NCBI RefSeq assembly: GCF_024979295.1
Contig: NZ_JANLCJ010000004.1
Location: 62,001-126,000, forward strand
DNA: 64,000 bases
Source of the DNA: Herbiconiux daphne
Lineage (GTDB): Bacteria > Actinomycetota > Actinomycetes > Actinomycetales > Microbacteriaceae
Direction of reading: 5' to 3'
The notes under the pieces are model-generated. The model saw only the letters and a list, made by a program, of their open reading frames with translations, was not told where the DNA came from and made no database searches. A program made the position numbers and the translations under genes. Positions 16,620-24,216 of this stretch are shown in pieces. Every line of letters starts with the position of its first letter. Position 1 is the stretch's first letter.

Positions 16620-17645
16620 GTGTCGGGCATCGAAGATGTCGCCAGCCTTGCCGGCGTCTCCAAGGCGACGGTGTCGCGCGCCCTCAGCGGGCGCGGCTAC
16701 GTCTCCGCCGAGACCCGGCTCCGCGTGTCGGAGGCCGCCGCCAGTCTGGGCTACGTGGTCTCGTCGAGTGCCTCGAGCCTCGTGACCGGCCGCACCAACA
16801 ACGTCGGCGTGATCATCCCGGTGATCAACCAGTGGTTCTTCGGCAGCATCATCGAGGGCGTCGAGCGCGCGCTGCTCGAGCGCGGTTACGACCTCATGCT
16901 CTACAACCTGACCAAGTCGCACGAGGAGCGCACCCGGGTCTTCGAGTACTTCCTGGTGCGCAAGCGGGTCGACGCGGTCATCGCCGTCACGCTCGAGATC
17001 ACCCCCGACGAGACGGCCACCCTGCTGGCTCTCGGCAAGCCGATCGCCGGCATCGGCGGGCCGCTCGAGGGCATCCCGACCTTCGGCATCGACGACGTGG
17101 CGGCCGCACGTCTCGCCACCGAGCACCTGCTGCTGCTCGGGCACCGCGACATCATGCACGTGGGCGGCGACATCGACGAGCAGATGGACTTCCACGTGCA
17201 CTCGAAGCGGCTGATGGGCTACATGGACGCGCTGACGGCCGCGGGCATCCCCTACGACCACGACTCCTACGTGGCGGCCCGGTTCGACATCCCCGGCGGC
17301 TACCGGGTCGGCAAGCAGATCCTCGGCGACCCGCGACGGCGGCCCACCGCCATCTTCGCGGCCTCCGACGAGGTGGCGATGGGCGTGATCCTGGCCGCCC
17401 GGGAGCTCGGCATCTCGGTTCCCGACGACCTGTCGGTGATCGGCATCGACGACCATCCGCTGGCGGAGCTCTTCGGCCTGACGACCATCGAGCAGCGCCC
17501 CGACCTGCAGGGCGAGCAGGCGGTGGACTGGGTCATCGGGCAGCTCGACCAGCCCGGCTGGCGCCCGCCGGCCCAGCACACGGTGCTGCCGGCCCGACTC
17601 GTGATGCGGTCGTCGACCGCGCCGCCCCGGCCCCGGCTGCCCTGA
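16620..17645 (+). CDS. LacI family transcriptional regulator of the sugar importer
   Basis: A 341-residue repressor with an N-terminal helix-turn-helix and hinge (DVASLAGVSKATVSRALSGRGYVSAETRLRV then SSASSLVTGRTNNVGVI) and a periplasmic-binding-like effector domain ending in DDLSVIGIDDHPLAELFGLTTI. I chose the GTG at 16620 because GAGGAGG sits 6 bases upstream; the open frame extends back to a TTG without a ribosome site. It is divergent from the sugar importer and most likely represses it, releasing on sugar binding. The operator dyads at 16509-16520 and 16590-16603 are consistent with that and with autorepression. Confidence 0.9.
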   Translation: MSGIEDVASLAGVSKATVSRALSGRGYVSAETRLRVSEAAASLGYVVSSSASSLVTGRTNNVGVIIPVINQWFFGSIIEGVERALLERGYDLMLYNLTKSHEERTRVFEYFLVRKRVDAVIAVTLEITPDETATLLALGKPIAGIGGPLEGIPTFGIDDVAAARLATEHLLLLGHRDIMHVGGDIDEQMDFHVHSKRLMGYMDALTAAGIPYDHDSYVAARFDIPGGYRVGKQILGDPRRRPTAIFAASDEVAMGVILAARELGISVPDDLSVIGIDDHPLAELFGLTTIEQRPDLQGEQAVDWVIGQLDQPGWRPPAQHTVLPARLVMRSSTAPPRPRLP

Positions 17646-17704
17646 CGCGCTGCCCGGCGGCGCCGGCGGCTCAGGCACACCGGTTCCGCCCGCACGTTAA
17701 ACGG

Positions 17705-17737
17705 CGGATGCCCCGAGCCAATGGCCCGGGGCATCCG
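17705..17737. terminator. Terminator hairpin between lacI-type gene and rplL
   Basis: Perfect 11-base arms (CGGATGCCCCG / CGGGGCATCCG) with an 11-base loop lie between two convergent genes, 18 bases beyond the rplL stop. The U-tract is weak on both strands (GTTTAA on the minus strand). It probably ends rplJL transcription and may serve both directions. Confidence 0.7.
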
Positions 17738-17754
17738 TTGCGAAGTAGAGAAGA

Positions 17755-18138
17755 CTACTTGAGGGTGACGGTGGCGCCAGCCTCTTCGAGCTGAGCCTTG
17801 GCCTTCTCGGCGGCTTCCTTGGTCGCGCCCTCGAGCACGGCCTTGGGGGCGCCGTCGACGAGTGCCTTCGCCTCACCGAGGCCGAGGCTGGTGAGTGCGC
17901 GCACCTCCTTGATGACCTGGATCTTCTTCTCGCCGGCAGCTTCGAGGATGACGTCGAAAGCGGTCTGCTCCTCGACCTCCTCGGCAGCGGCGGCCGGGCC
18001 GGCAACGCCGGCGACGGCGACGGGAGCAGCCGCGGTGACCTCGAAGGTCTCCTCGAATGCCTTGACGAACTCGCTCAGCTCGATGAGCGTGAGCTCCTTG
18101 AAAGCGTCAAGCAGTTCCTCGGTGGAAAGCTTTGCCAT
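17755..18138 (-). CDS. rplL: 50S ribosomal protein L7/L12
   Basis: A 127-residue acidic stalk protein. The N-terminal dimer domain ([29 protein letters not shown]), an Ala/Val-rich hinge, and the C-terminal factor-binding domain ([29 protein letters not shown]) are all intact. It recruits elongation factors and sits on L10 as dimers. AAGGAGA lies just before the ATG. It is 51 bases downstream of rplJ, in the usual rplJL operon. Confidence 0.98.
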   Translation of the reverse strand: MAKLSTEELLDAFKELTLIELSEFVKAFEETFEVTAAAPVAVAGVAGPAAAAEEVEEQTAFDVILEAAGEKKIQVIKEVRALTSLGLGEAKALVDGAPKAVLEGATKEAAEKAKAQLEEAGATVTLK

Positions 18139-18189
18139 GATGTTCTCCTTGTGTTGGTAGTTAGATCAACCGCGTGCCCGAGCGAGAGC

Positions 18190-18705
18190 TCAGGACGCGG
18201 ACTCCTGCTTCTCACGCAGCGCATCGACCGTGCGAACGGCCTTCGACAGCGGGGCGTTGAAGAGATATGCGGCACCGAACAGCGAAGCCTTGAAGGCACC
18301 GGCGAGCTTCGCCAGCAGCACTTCACGGGATTCGAGGTCGGCGAGCTTGGTGACCTCGGCGGCGGTCAGAGGGTTACCGTCGAAGTAACCGCCCTTCACG
18401 ACCAGCAGAGGGTTTGCCTTGGCGAAGTCACGCAGCGACTTTGCGACGGCCACGGGGTCTCCGTGGACGAAAGCGATTGCAGACGGACCGGCGAGCTCGT
18501 CGTCGAACGACGAGATGCCGGCGTTGTTCGCCGCGATCTTGGTCAGCGTGTTCTTCACCACGGCGTATGACGCGTGCTCACGGATGGAACCGCGCAGCGA
18601 CTTGAGCTGCGCAACCGAGAGACCGCGATACTCGGTCAGCAGAACGGCGGTCGAGCTCTGGAAAAGTTCCGTGAGCTCGGCAACCGAGGCTTCCTTGTTC
18701 GCCAT
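18190..18705 (-). CDS. rplJ: 50S ribosomal protein L10
   Basis: A 171-residue protein that anchors L7/L12 dimers to the large subunit. The N-terminal RNA-binding part contains [15 protein letters not shown], and the C-terminal helix that binds L7/L12 ends in [17 protein letters not shown] precedes the ATG. L10 with L7/L12 commonly represses its own mRNA through the leader; the 200-base leader here has a clear promoter and an attenuator-like hairpin. Confidence 0.98.
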   Translation of the reverse strand: MANKEASVAELTELFQSSTAVLLTEYRGLSVAQLKSLRGSIREHASYAVVKNTLTKIAANNAGISSFDDELAGPSAIAFVHGDPVAVAKSLRDFAKANPLLVVKGGYFDGNPLTAAEVTKLADLESREVLLAKLAGAFKASLFGAAYLFNAPLSKAVRTVDALREKQESAS

Positions 18706-18760
18706 GGCGCTCCTAATGATGATTGGTTTTCAGCCGGGGCGACCGTCGCGAGCACACATG

Positions 18761-18789
18761 AAAAAAGCTCCAGCGCAGGAGGCCGGAGC
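18761..18789 (-). terminator. rplJ: Attenuator-like terminator in the rplJ leader
   Basis: Read on the minus strand, an 8-bp stem (GCTCCGGC / GCTGGAGC, one G-U pair) with a 7-base loop is followed directly by six U. This is a textbook intrinsic terminator, placed 56 bases before the rplJ ATG and about 120 bases after the promoter. It fits premature termination in the L10 leader, known for rplJL in other bacteria. Confidence 0.75.
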
Positions 18790-18914
18790 GAGAAGAAGCG
18801 GCAGAACCGCTTGAAACTTACTTCGTACACCTGCGCAGGTCTTCGCTCGTGCGAACCTTCGATCGTTGTGCAGCTTGCGCGCACACCGATGACCGGCGGT
18901 CTTTGGCTCCGATA

Positions 18915-18943
18915 AGAATAGGCGACTCGCGCATCCGGTGCAA
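18915..18943 (-). promoter_or_regulatory. rplJL promoter
   Basis: TTGCAC (-35, 18938-18943) and TATTCT (-10, 18915-18920) on the minus strand, separated by exactly 17 bases. Transcription would start near 18908 and give a leader of about 200 bases. Confidence 0.75.
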
Positions 18944-18967
18944 ATCGACCGTGATGCGCGAGCCGCC
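18921..18967 (-). terminator. Large inverted repeat overlapping the rplJ promoter
   Basis: Two 15-base arms with one mismatch (GGCGACTCGCGCATC, 18921-18935, and GATGCGCGAGCCGCC, 18953-18967) around a 17-base loop. It lies 24 bases after the stop of the small membrane protein, so it probably ends that transcript, yet it also contains the -35 element of the rplJ promoter. Confidence 0.6.
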
Positions 18968-18991
18968 TGGGGTGTTCGAGGGTGCGGCCGC

Positions 18992-19156
18992 TCAGACCCT
19001 GCGGTTGCCCGTGATCGCGCGCACGATGAACACGATCACTGCGAAGACCAGCAGGATGAGGCCCACCCAGAGCAAGAAGTTGAGAGAGGAGACGAAGCCG
19101 CCTGTGAACAAGAGGATCACTGCAATGACGGCGATGACGATCAGCAGGATGTTCAT
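18992..19156 (-). CDS. Small hydrophobic membrane protein, 54 residues
   Basis: The frame encodes MNILLIVIAVIAVILLFTGG, a short polar turn, then a second hydrophobic stretch (LNFLLWVGLILLVFAVIVFIV) and a basic tail RAITGNRRV. It is thus a two-helix membrane protein with the tail probably in the cytoplasm. AAAGGA lies 6 bases before the ATG, which supports translation. Short proteins of this layout are frequent in actinobacteria and have no assigned function; roles in envelope stress have been suggested for similar ones. It stands alone between the histidine kinase and rplJ. Confidence 0.8.
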   Translation of the reverse strand: MNILLIVIAVIAVILLFTGGFVSSLNFLLWVGLILLVFAVIVFIVRAITGNRRV

Positions 19157-19252
19157 GTGTGGTCCTTTACCTTTCGGGATGCGGCGTGACCGCGCGGCCG
19201 GACGGCCGTTTTTTCACCGTACCCCGATCGCGGCTCCGCGCACAGCAAAAGC

Positions 19253-20686
19253 TCAGGATGCTTCGGCGAGCGGAATGGCGACGGTGAACACCGTCGACCC
19301 CGGCCGGCTCTGCACACTCACCGATCCGCCGTGCGCGTCGACCACCGCCTTGACGATGGCGAGGCCGAGGCCCGTGCTGCCGGCGTGACGCGAGCGGGAC
19401 GCGTCACCCCGCACGAAACGCTCGAACAGCGTCGACACGAGCTCCGGGTCGATGCCCGGCCCGTCGTCGGCGATCGTGACCACGGCCGCCGGGGCGCCCG
19501 CGGCATCCGTTCCCTCTCCCACCGACACCACCACGGTGGTTCCGGGCGGGGTGTGCACGCGGGCGTTCGCGAGCAGGTTCGCGAACACCTGGTGCAGGCG
19601 CTGCGGGTCGCCCGAGACGGTGACCGGCTCTTCGGGCAGGTCGAGATCCCACACGTGGTCGGGGCCGGCCACGTGGGCGTCGCTCACGGCGTCGACCAGC
19701 ACGATCGAGAGGTCGACGGGGCTCGTGTCGAGCTCGGGCTTGGCGTCGAGCCGCGCGAGCAGCAGCAGGTCTTCGACGAGTGTGGTCATGCGGGTTGCTT
19801 CGGACTCGATGCGCCCGAGTGAGTGCGAGACGTCGGCGGGCAGCTCGGGGGCGGTGCGGCGGGTGAGCTCGGCGTAGCCGCGGATCGAGGCGAGCGGGGT
19901 GCGCAATTCGTGGCTGGCGTCGGCGACGAACTGCCGCACCTTGTTCTCGCTGCGCTGCCGTGAGGTGAGAGCGGATGCCACGTGCTCGAGCATGCGGTTG
20001 AACGCGAGCCCCACCCGCCCCACCTCGGATCGCGGATCGGTGTCGCTCGTCGGCACCCGCTCGGCGAGCGCCACGTCGCCGCGGTCGAGGGGCAGTTCGG
20101 CCACCCGGGTGGCGGTCGCCGTCACGCGGTCGAGCGGCCGCAGGGCCAGTCGGATGATGAGCAGGCCGGCTACCCCGGCGAGCGCCATGGCGAACGCGGT
20201 GACGATGACGATCACCACGATGAGCTGGCTGACCGTGCTGGTGACGCCGGCGAGCGGCAGGCCGGTGACGATCACGTCGCCCGCGGTCGTGACGGTCTTG
20301 GCCTCGACCCGGTAGGAGCCGAGATCGGCGATCGAGATCGTGGTGGGGTCGGGCGAGTCGGGAACGCCGTCGAGGGCGGCCAGTTCGGCGGTGCTGAGCT
20401 GTTGCGTCTGGCCGTCGTCGGTCAGCACGAAGCCCACGGTGGCGACGTCGTTCGACACCAGGGCGACCACGGTGCCCGACGACTGGCCGAGGCTCAGACC
20501 CGGGCGCGGGCCCTGACCGACCTGCGTGACCGAGGCGATGGTGCGGTTCGACGCCTCACGCAACTGCGCATCGAGCTGGTTGACCAGAAAACTGTTGAGA
20601 ACGAGGGTGCTGACCACCCCGATGAGGATGCCCGCGAGGGCGATCAGCCCGAGCACGCTCAGGATCAGCGTGCGGCGCAGGGTCAC
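19253..20686 (-). CDS. Sensor histidine kinase
   Basis: A 477-residue membrane kinase. TM1 is at about 8-31, an extracytoplasmic domain spans about 32-150, TM2 is at about 152-180, and HAMP follows (RLALRPLDRVTATATRVAEL). The phosphorylated histidine is H259 in FVADASHELRTPLASIRG. The ATPase boxes are QVFANLLANARVHTPPG (N box), DDGPGIDPE and GSTGLGLAIV. It partners the response regulator whose stop is 31 bases upstream. The pair resembles mycobacterial TcrY/TcrX in layout, but the signal is unknown. An Ala-rich, GC-rich sensor gives no hint of a ligand. Confidence 0.93.
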   Translation of the reverse strand: MTLRRTLILSVLGLIALAGILIGVVSTLVLNSFLVNQLDAQLREASNRTIASVTQVGQGPRPGLSLGQSSGTVVALVSNDVATVGFVLTDDGQTQQLSTAELAALDGVPDSPDPTTISIADLGSYRVEAKTVTTAGDVIVTGLPLAGVTSTVSQLIVVIVIVTAFAMALAGVAGLLIIRLALRPLDRVTATATRVAELPLDRGDVALAERVPTSDTDPRSEVGRVGLAFNRMLEHVASALTSRQRSENKVRQFVADASHELRTPLASIRGYAELTRRTAPELPADVSHSLGRIESEATRMTTLVEDLLLLARLDAKPELDTSPVDLSIVLVDAVSDAHVAGPDHVWDLDLPEEPVTVSGDPQRLHQVFANLLANARVHTPPGTTVVVSVGEGTDAAGAPAAVVTIADDGPGIDPELVSTLFERFVRGDASRSRHAGSTGLGLAIVKAVVDAHGGSVSVQSRPGSTVFTVAIPLAEAS

Positions 20687-20717
20687 GGTGCCGTCTCGGT
20701 GCCGGTTCGGGCGGTGC

Positions 20718-21485
20718 TCACAGGGCGGGTTTCAGCATGTAGCCGGCACCGCGCACCGTGTGGATCATGGCGGGGCGGCCGGCATCCACTTTCTTGCGCA
20801 GGTAGGAGATGTAGATCTCGACGACGCTCGATTTGCCGCCGAAGTCGTAGCTCCAGACGCGGTCGAGGATTTGCGCCTTGCTCAGCACGCGCCGCGGGTT
20901 GCGCATGAGGTAGCGCAGCAGCTCGAACTCGGTGGCCGTGAGCTCGATCGGCTCGCCGTCGCGGAACACCTCGTGGCTGTCTTCGTTGAGCTCGAGGTCG
21001 CCGACGGTCACGATGGGGTCGTCGGCATCGGCCACCACGAGAGTGGAGCGGCGGATGAGGCCGCGCAGGCGCGCAACCAGTTCTTCGAGGCTGAACGGCT
21101 TGGTGACGTAGTCGTCTCCCCCGGCGGTGAGGCCCGCGATGCGGTCGTCGAGCGCGTCTTTGGCGGTGAGGAAGAGCACCGGCGTCTCGTGACCGTCGGC
21201 GCGCACGCGGTTGAGCACCTGCAACCCGTCGATGTCGGGCAGCATGACGTCGAGCACGATGACGTCGGGGCGGAACTCGCGGGCGATCGTGATGGCCTGG
21301 CGGCCCTCGCTGGCGGTCTTGACCTCCCAGCCCTCGTAGCGCAGCGCCATCGAGAGCAGATCGGTGAGGGTGTTCTCGTCGTCGACGACGAGTGCCCGCA
21401 CCGGCGAACCGTCGGCTCGGCGCAGCCGGGGCTGCTTGGCCGCATTGGAGGAGTTGCCGTTGATGAGGGAGCCGTCGATAGTCAC
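20718..21485 (-). CDS. OmpR family response regulator
   Basis: A 255-residue regulator. The receiver domain has the acidic pair DDE near residues 35-37, phosphoacceptor D79 (VIVLDVMLPD) and K in YVTKPFSLEEL. The winged-helix DNA-binding domain (LTATEFELLRYLMRNPRRVLSKAQILDRVW to TVRGAGYML) is complete. The GTG at 21485 is preceded 7 bases upstream by AATAAT (a possible -10 box of a leaderless mRNA), though AAGAAG could also act as a ribosome site. Two 11-bp direct repeats just upstream are likely its own binding site. It heads the operon with the kinase. Confidence 0.94.
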   Translation of the reverse strand: MTIDGSLINGNSSNAAKQPRLRRADGSPVRALVVDDENTLTDLLSMALRYEGWEVKTASEGRQAITIAREFRPDVIVLDVMLPDIDGLQVLNRVRADGHETPVLFLTAKDALDDRIAGLTAGGDDYVTKPFSLEELVARLRGLIRRSTLVVADADDPIVTVGDLELNEDSHEVFRDGEPIELTATEFELLRYLMRNPRRVLSKAQILDRVWSYDFGGKSSVVEIYISYLRKKVDAGRPAMIHTVRGAGYMLKPAL

Positions 21486-21507
21486 GCTTCTTATTATTGG
21501 CAGAATC

Positions 21508-21529
21508 CTATGAGGCGACTATGAGGCGT
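21508..21529. promoter_or_regulatory. Tandem 11-bp direct repeats, probable response-regulator site
   Basis: CTATGAGGCGA and CTATGAGGCGT follow each other with no gap, placing the two copies one helical turn apart, as OmpR-family dimers require. They sit 10-31 bases upstream of the AATAAT box before the regulator gene, suggesting autoregulation; the divergent nuclease gene might also be affected. Confidence 0.7.
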
Positions 21530-21621
21530 CATGGCGGCGACTGTGAATCGCTGCGGGGTTCGTCGGCGCGCTCTTCGGCGGCGCGGACGCCGATGTCTGC
21601 GCGGCGGGAGACAATGGTGGG

Positions 21622-22266
21622 GTGTCCGATCTCATGCTCTCCTTCCCGTGGGAACAGCATGACGTGGCCGTGCCCCCGCCGGCCCCGTTGCCCCACCTCA
21701 CCCGCGTGGTCGCGAAGTCGACCGATCGGGTCGCCTGGATGCGCGCGCGCAGTCGCGGCGTCACCGCGACGGATGTCGCACGGCTCTCGAGCGATCGCGC
21801 CATCAAGTCGGTGGCCTGGGACAAACTGAACGGCACCGGCTTCTCGGGCAACGCCTTCACCGACCACGGTCGTGTGCGCGAGCCGGCCATCGCGGCCTGG
21901 GTGCTCGGCGAATACGCCATCGAGCCGAGCGTCGCGCTGTTCCACTCGGCGCGCGAGCGGCGGCACCTCGCGACGCCCGACGGCATCGGCGTCACGGCCG
22001 ACGGAAACCTCGAGCTGGCCGAGATCAAGACCACCAGCAAACCGTGGTCGCGCATCCCCCGCAGCTATCTGCGGCAGGTGTGGTGGCAGCAATACGTGCT
22101 GGGTGCCGAACGCACCCTGGTGGTGTGGGAGCAGCACGTCGACTTCGTGCCGCTGTCAGAAGACCCGCGGTGTCAGTGGGTCGACCGCGACGAGTCCGAG
22201 ATCGAGATGCTCGTGCGCCGGGCCGACGGAGTGCTGGCGTGGATTCGGGGCGAGCGGCGGGAGTGA
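21622..22266 (+). CDS. YqaJ-like (lambda exonuclease family) nuclease
   Basis: A 214-residue protein with the YqaJ/PD-(D/E)XK core: VTATDVARLSS, NAFTDHGRVREPAIAAWVL, then TADGNLELAEIKTTSK with the D...ExK metal site, and YLRQVWWQQYVLGAE. Family members are DNA exonucleases, often phage recombinases, but stand-alone chromosomal copies are common in actinobacteria and no phage genes are nearby. The GTG at 21622 is 6 bases after GACAAT (21610-21615), so the mRNA may be leaderless. Its last 94 bases overlap the 3' end of the opposing DUF998 gene. Confidence 0.82.
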   Translation: MSDLMLSFPWEQHDVAVPPPAPLPHLTRVVAKSTDRVAWMRARSRGVTATDVARLSSDRAIKSVAWDKLNGTGFSGNAFTDHGRVREPAIAAWVLGEYAIEPSVALFHSARERRHLATPDGIGVTADGNLELAEIKTTSKPWSRIPRSYLRQVWWQQYVLGAERTLVVWEQHVDFVPLSEDPRCQWVDRDESEIEMLVRRADGVLAWIRGERRE

Positions 22267-22985
22267 GCGGCATCCGCTCGGCCTGTGGGCACTTGGTCTG
22301 TGGCGACGTCGGTTTCGGTTTCGGTTTCGGCGACGCCGTCTGATTCACCGACGGATGCCGCGGCGCGCGACACCTCGACCGCGAGCACCGCAGCCAGCAC
22401 CACCAGCCAGAGCAGCGCGATCGTGGTGGCCACGATCTCGAGCACCCCGCCGAACTGCGTGAACACCTGGAAGACCGACAGCAAGCCGCCGGCGCCCGAG
22501 ATGACGGCGACGGCGATGGCCGAGACCAGCGAGTAGTGGGCGAGGCGGCGGTAGCGTCTGTCGGTCGCGACCTGGAGCATGGCGAAGGCGGCGCCCGCGA
22601 AGCCGAGCACCGCGGCGGTGGTGTGGATGAGGTCTTGCCAGGTGAAGGCGGGCCCCACGGGCAGCGGGCAGGTCGCGGTGCAGGTGACCTGCGAGGCGAT
22701 GCCGAACGCGACGGCGGCCCCGCCCAGCACGATCGCTGGAGGCACGGCGGCGAGCCAGCGCACGCGGGGAGTGAGCCGCGGTGCGCACAGCGCCACGATG
22801 CCGGCGGAGACCGCGATGAGCATCAGCGCCCAGCGGAACACCTCGGCCGTCGGCTCGCCCTGGGCGCCGAGTTCGCTCACATAGACGAAGCGATTCGCAG
22901 CGATACGAGCCACCCAGATGAGTGCGAGCCCCGTGGCGGCGAGCACCGCGGCGGCGGCCAATGCCGCGGTTCGGGCTGCACTCAT
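22173..22985 (-). CDS. DUF998 membrane protein
   Basis: A 270-residue protein with six hydrophobic segments up to about residue 205. FVYVSELGAQGEPTAEVFRWALMLIA near residues 33-58 is the DUF998 hallmark, with an extracytoplasmic loop holding CTATCPLP. The last 60 residues are polar, low in complexity (ETETETDVATDQVP...SRRSPRIHASTPSARR) and overlap the convergent nuclease gene, so the real end of the conserved protein is near residue 210. Function unknown. GAGAGGGAC lies 10 bases before the ATG. Confidence 0.8.
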   Translation of the reverse strand: MSAARTAALAAAAVLAATGLALIWVARIAANRFVYVSELGAQGEPTAEVFRWALMLIAVSAGIVALCAPRLTPRVRWLAAVPPAIVLGGAAVAFGIASQVTCTATCPLPVGPAFTWQDLIHTTAAVLGFAGAAFAMLQVATDRRYRRLAHYSLVSAIAVAVISGAGGLLSVFQVFTQFGGVLEIVATTIALLWLVVLAAVLAVEVSRAAASVGESDGVAETETETDVATDQVPTGRADAAHSRRSPRIHASTPSARRTSISISDSSRSTH

Positions 22986-23082
22986 GGTTCGGGTGTCCCT
23001 CTCGCGTCGGCCTCGATCGGCGTTACTGAATGTTAACGCGGCGCCGGGGAGTTTGCACCACAGTGACCTGGCCGTAACACCT

Positions 23083-23095
23083 GTGAATTATTCAC
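23083..23095. promoter_or_regulatory. Palindrome GTGAA-TTA-TTCAC between divergent genes
   Basis: A perfect 13-base dyad in the 200-base gap between the DUF998 gene and the oxidoreductase gene, about 90 bases before either start. It is AT-rich against the local base composition, as operators often are. No dedicated regulator gene lies beside it. Confidence 0.4.
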
Positions 23096-23187
23096 CAAAT
23101 AGCGTGTGGGTAGCCGATGAGGCGACGCAGCGAAGCGGGTGTCCCGAGCCCTCCGAGCGTGATCAGAAGACCAACGGAAGGCAGATG

Positions 23188-24213
23188 ATGATCGAGCAGT
23201 GGAGTGGATCGTCGGGAACTTCGAGCCCGACCTTGACACACCCCAAGACGATGCGGGCATCGGTCATCTCGGCAACCGGGTCTCCCGAGGTGCTCTCGGT
23301 CGCGGAGGTCGCGTCGCCCGTGCGGGTGAACGCCGAGGTGCTGGTGAAGGTCGCGGCATCCGGGGTCAACCCGATCGACGCCAAGACGCGTGCCGGCCAG
23401 GGGGTGTCGTCGGCGATCGAGTCGTTCCCCTACATTCTGGGCTTCGATTTCGCCGGCGTGGTGGTCGAGACGCCGTATGCCGCGCATCCGCTGAACGTCG
23501 GCGATGAGGTCTATGGCCTGATGTCGGTGCCGCGGGGGCAGGGCTCCTATGCCGAGTACGTGTCGGTGCCGAGTCTGCAGGTCGCGCGCAAGCCGAAGAC
23601 GCTCTCGTTCGTCGAGGCGGCGGGGGTGCCGCTGGCGGCGCTCACGGCCTGGGCGGTCGTGGTCGACATCGCGAAGGCTCACGAGGGGCAGCGGGTGCTG
23701 ATCCATGCGGCGGCCGGCGGGGTGGGGCATTTCGCCGTGCAGTTCGCGTCGTACTTCGGTGCGCGTGTGACCGCGACGGGGTCGGCGCGCAACCTGGGGT
23801 GGCTGCGCGAGCTCGGGGCGTCGACGGTGATCGACTACGGCGCGGTGGCGTTCGAGGATCAGGTCTCCGACATGGATGTCGTGATCGACCTGGTGGGCAA
23901 TACGCACGGCGACACGGGCACGCGCTCGCTGTCGGTGCTGCGACCCGGTGGGCTCATCGTCAACGTGCCGTCGGGCAGCTGGCCGACCCTGGAGGCCGAT
24001 GCGGCCGCGGCCGGGGTGCGCGCCACGACGTTCAAGGTGGCTCCGGATGCCTCGACGCTCGCCGTGATCTCACGCCTGATCGAATCGGGCGACGTGCGGG
24101 TCAATATCGACGAGGTGTTTCCGCTGGAAGACGCGGCCGAGGCGCACCGCGCGCTCGAGAGTGGCCACACCCGCGGCAAGCTCGTTCTGCAGGTGGGTGA
24201 GCTGCCCTTCTAG
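23188..24213 (+). CDS. NADPH:quinone oxidoreductase-like protein (MDR superfamily)
   Basis: A zinc-independent medium-chain dehydrogenase/reductase, 341 residues from the ATG at 23188 or 320 from the ATG at 23251. GGAAGG before 23185-23190 favours the longer form, although the family normally begins at MRASVI. The nucleotide site reads HAAAGGVGHFAVQFASYFGARV, and GVNPIDAKTRAGQG plus the closing HTRGKLVL are typical of quinone reductase-like enzymes. It would reduce a quinone or an activated alkene with NADPH in the cytoplasm. It converges on the CWB2 gene with only a 3-base gap. Confidence 0.88.
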   Translation: MIEQWSGSSGTSSPTLTHPKTMRASVISATGSPEVLSVAEVASPVRVNAEVLVKVAASGVNPIDAKTRAGQGVSSAIESFPYILGFDFAGVVVETPYAAHPLNVGDEVYGLMSVPRGQGSYAEYVSVPSLQVARKPKTLSFVEAAGVPLAALTAWAVVVDIAKAHEGQRVLIHAAAGGVGHFAVQFASYFGARVTATGSARNLGWLRELGASTVIDYGAVAFEDQVSDMDVVIDLVGNTHGDTGTRSLSVLRPGGLIVNVPSGSWPTLEADAAAAGVRATTFKVAPDASTLAVISRLIESGDVRVNIDEVFPLEDAAEAHRALESGHTRGKLVLQVGELPF

Positions 24214-24216
24214 TCT

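Noticed and set aside
21622-22266. YqaJ nuclease as a prophage marker
   Set aside because: No integrase, capsid, lysis or attachment-site duplication is seen nearby; lone YqaJ-like genes are common in these chromosomes.
23036-23187. Possible riboswitch (c-di-AMP type) before the oxidoreductase gene
   Set aside because: A few words (GTAACAC, GTTTGCACC) are suggestive, but no consistent fold could be drawn and the downstream gene is not a typical target.
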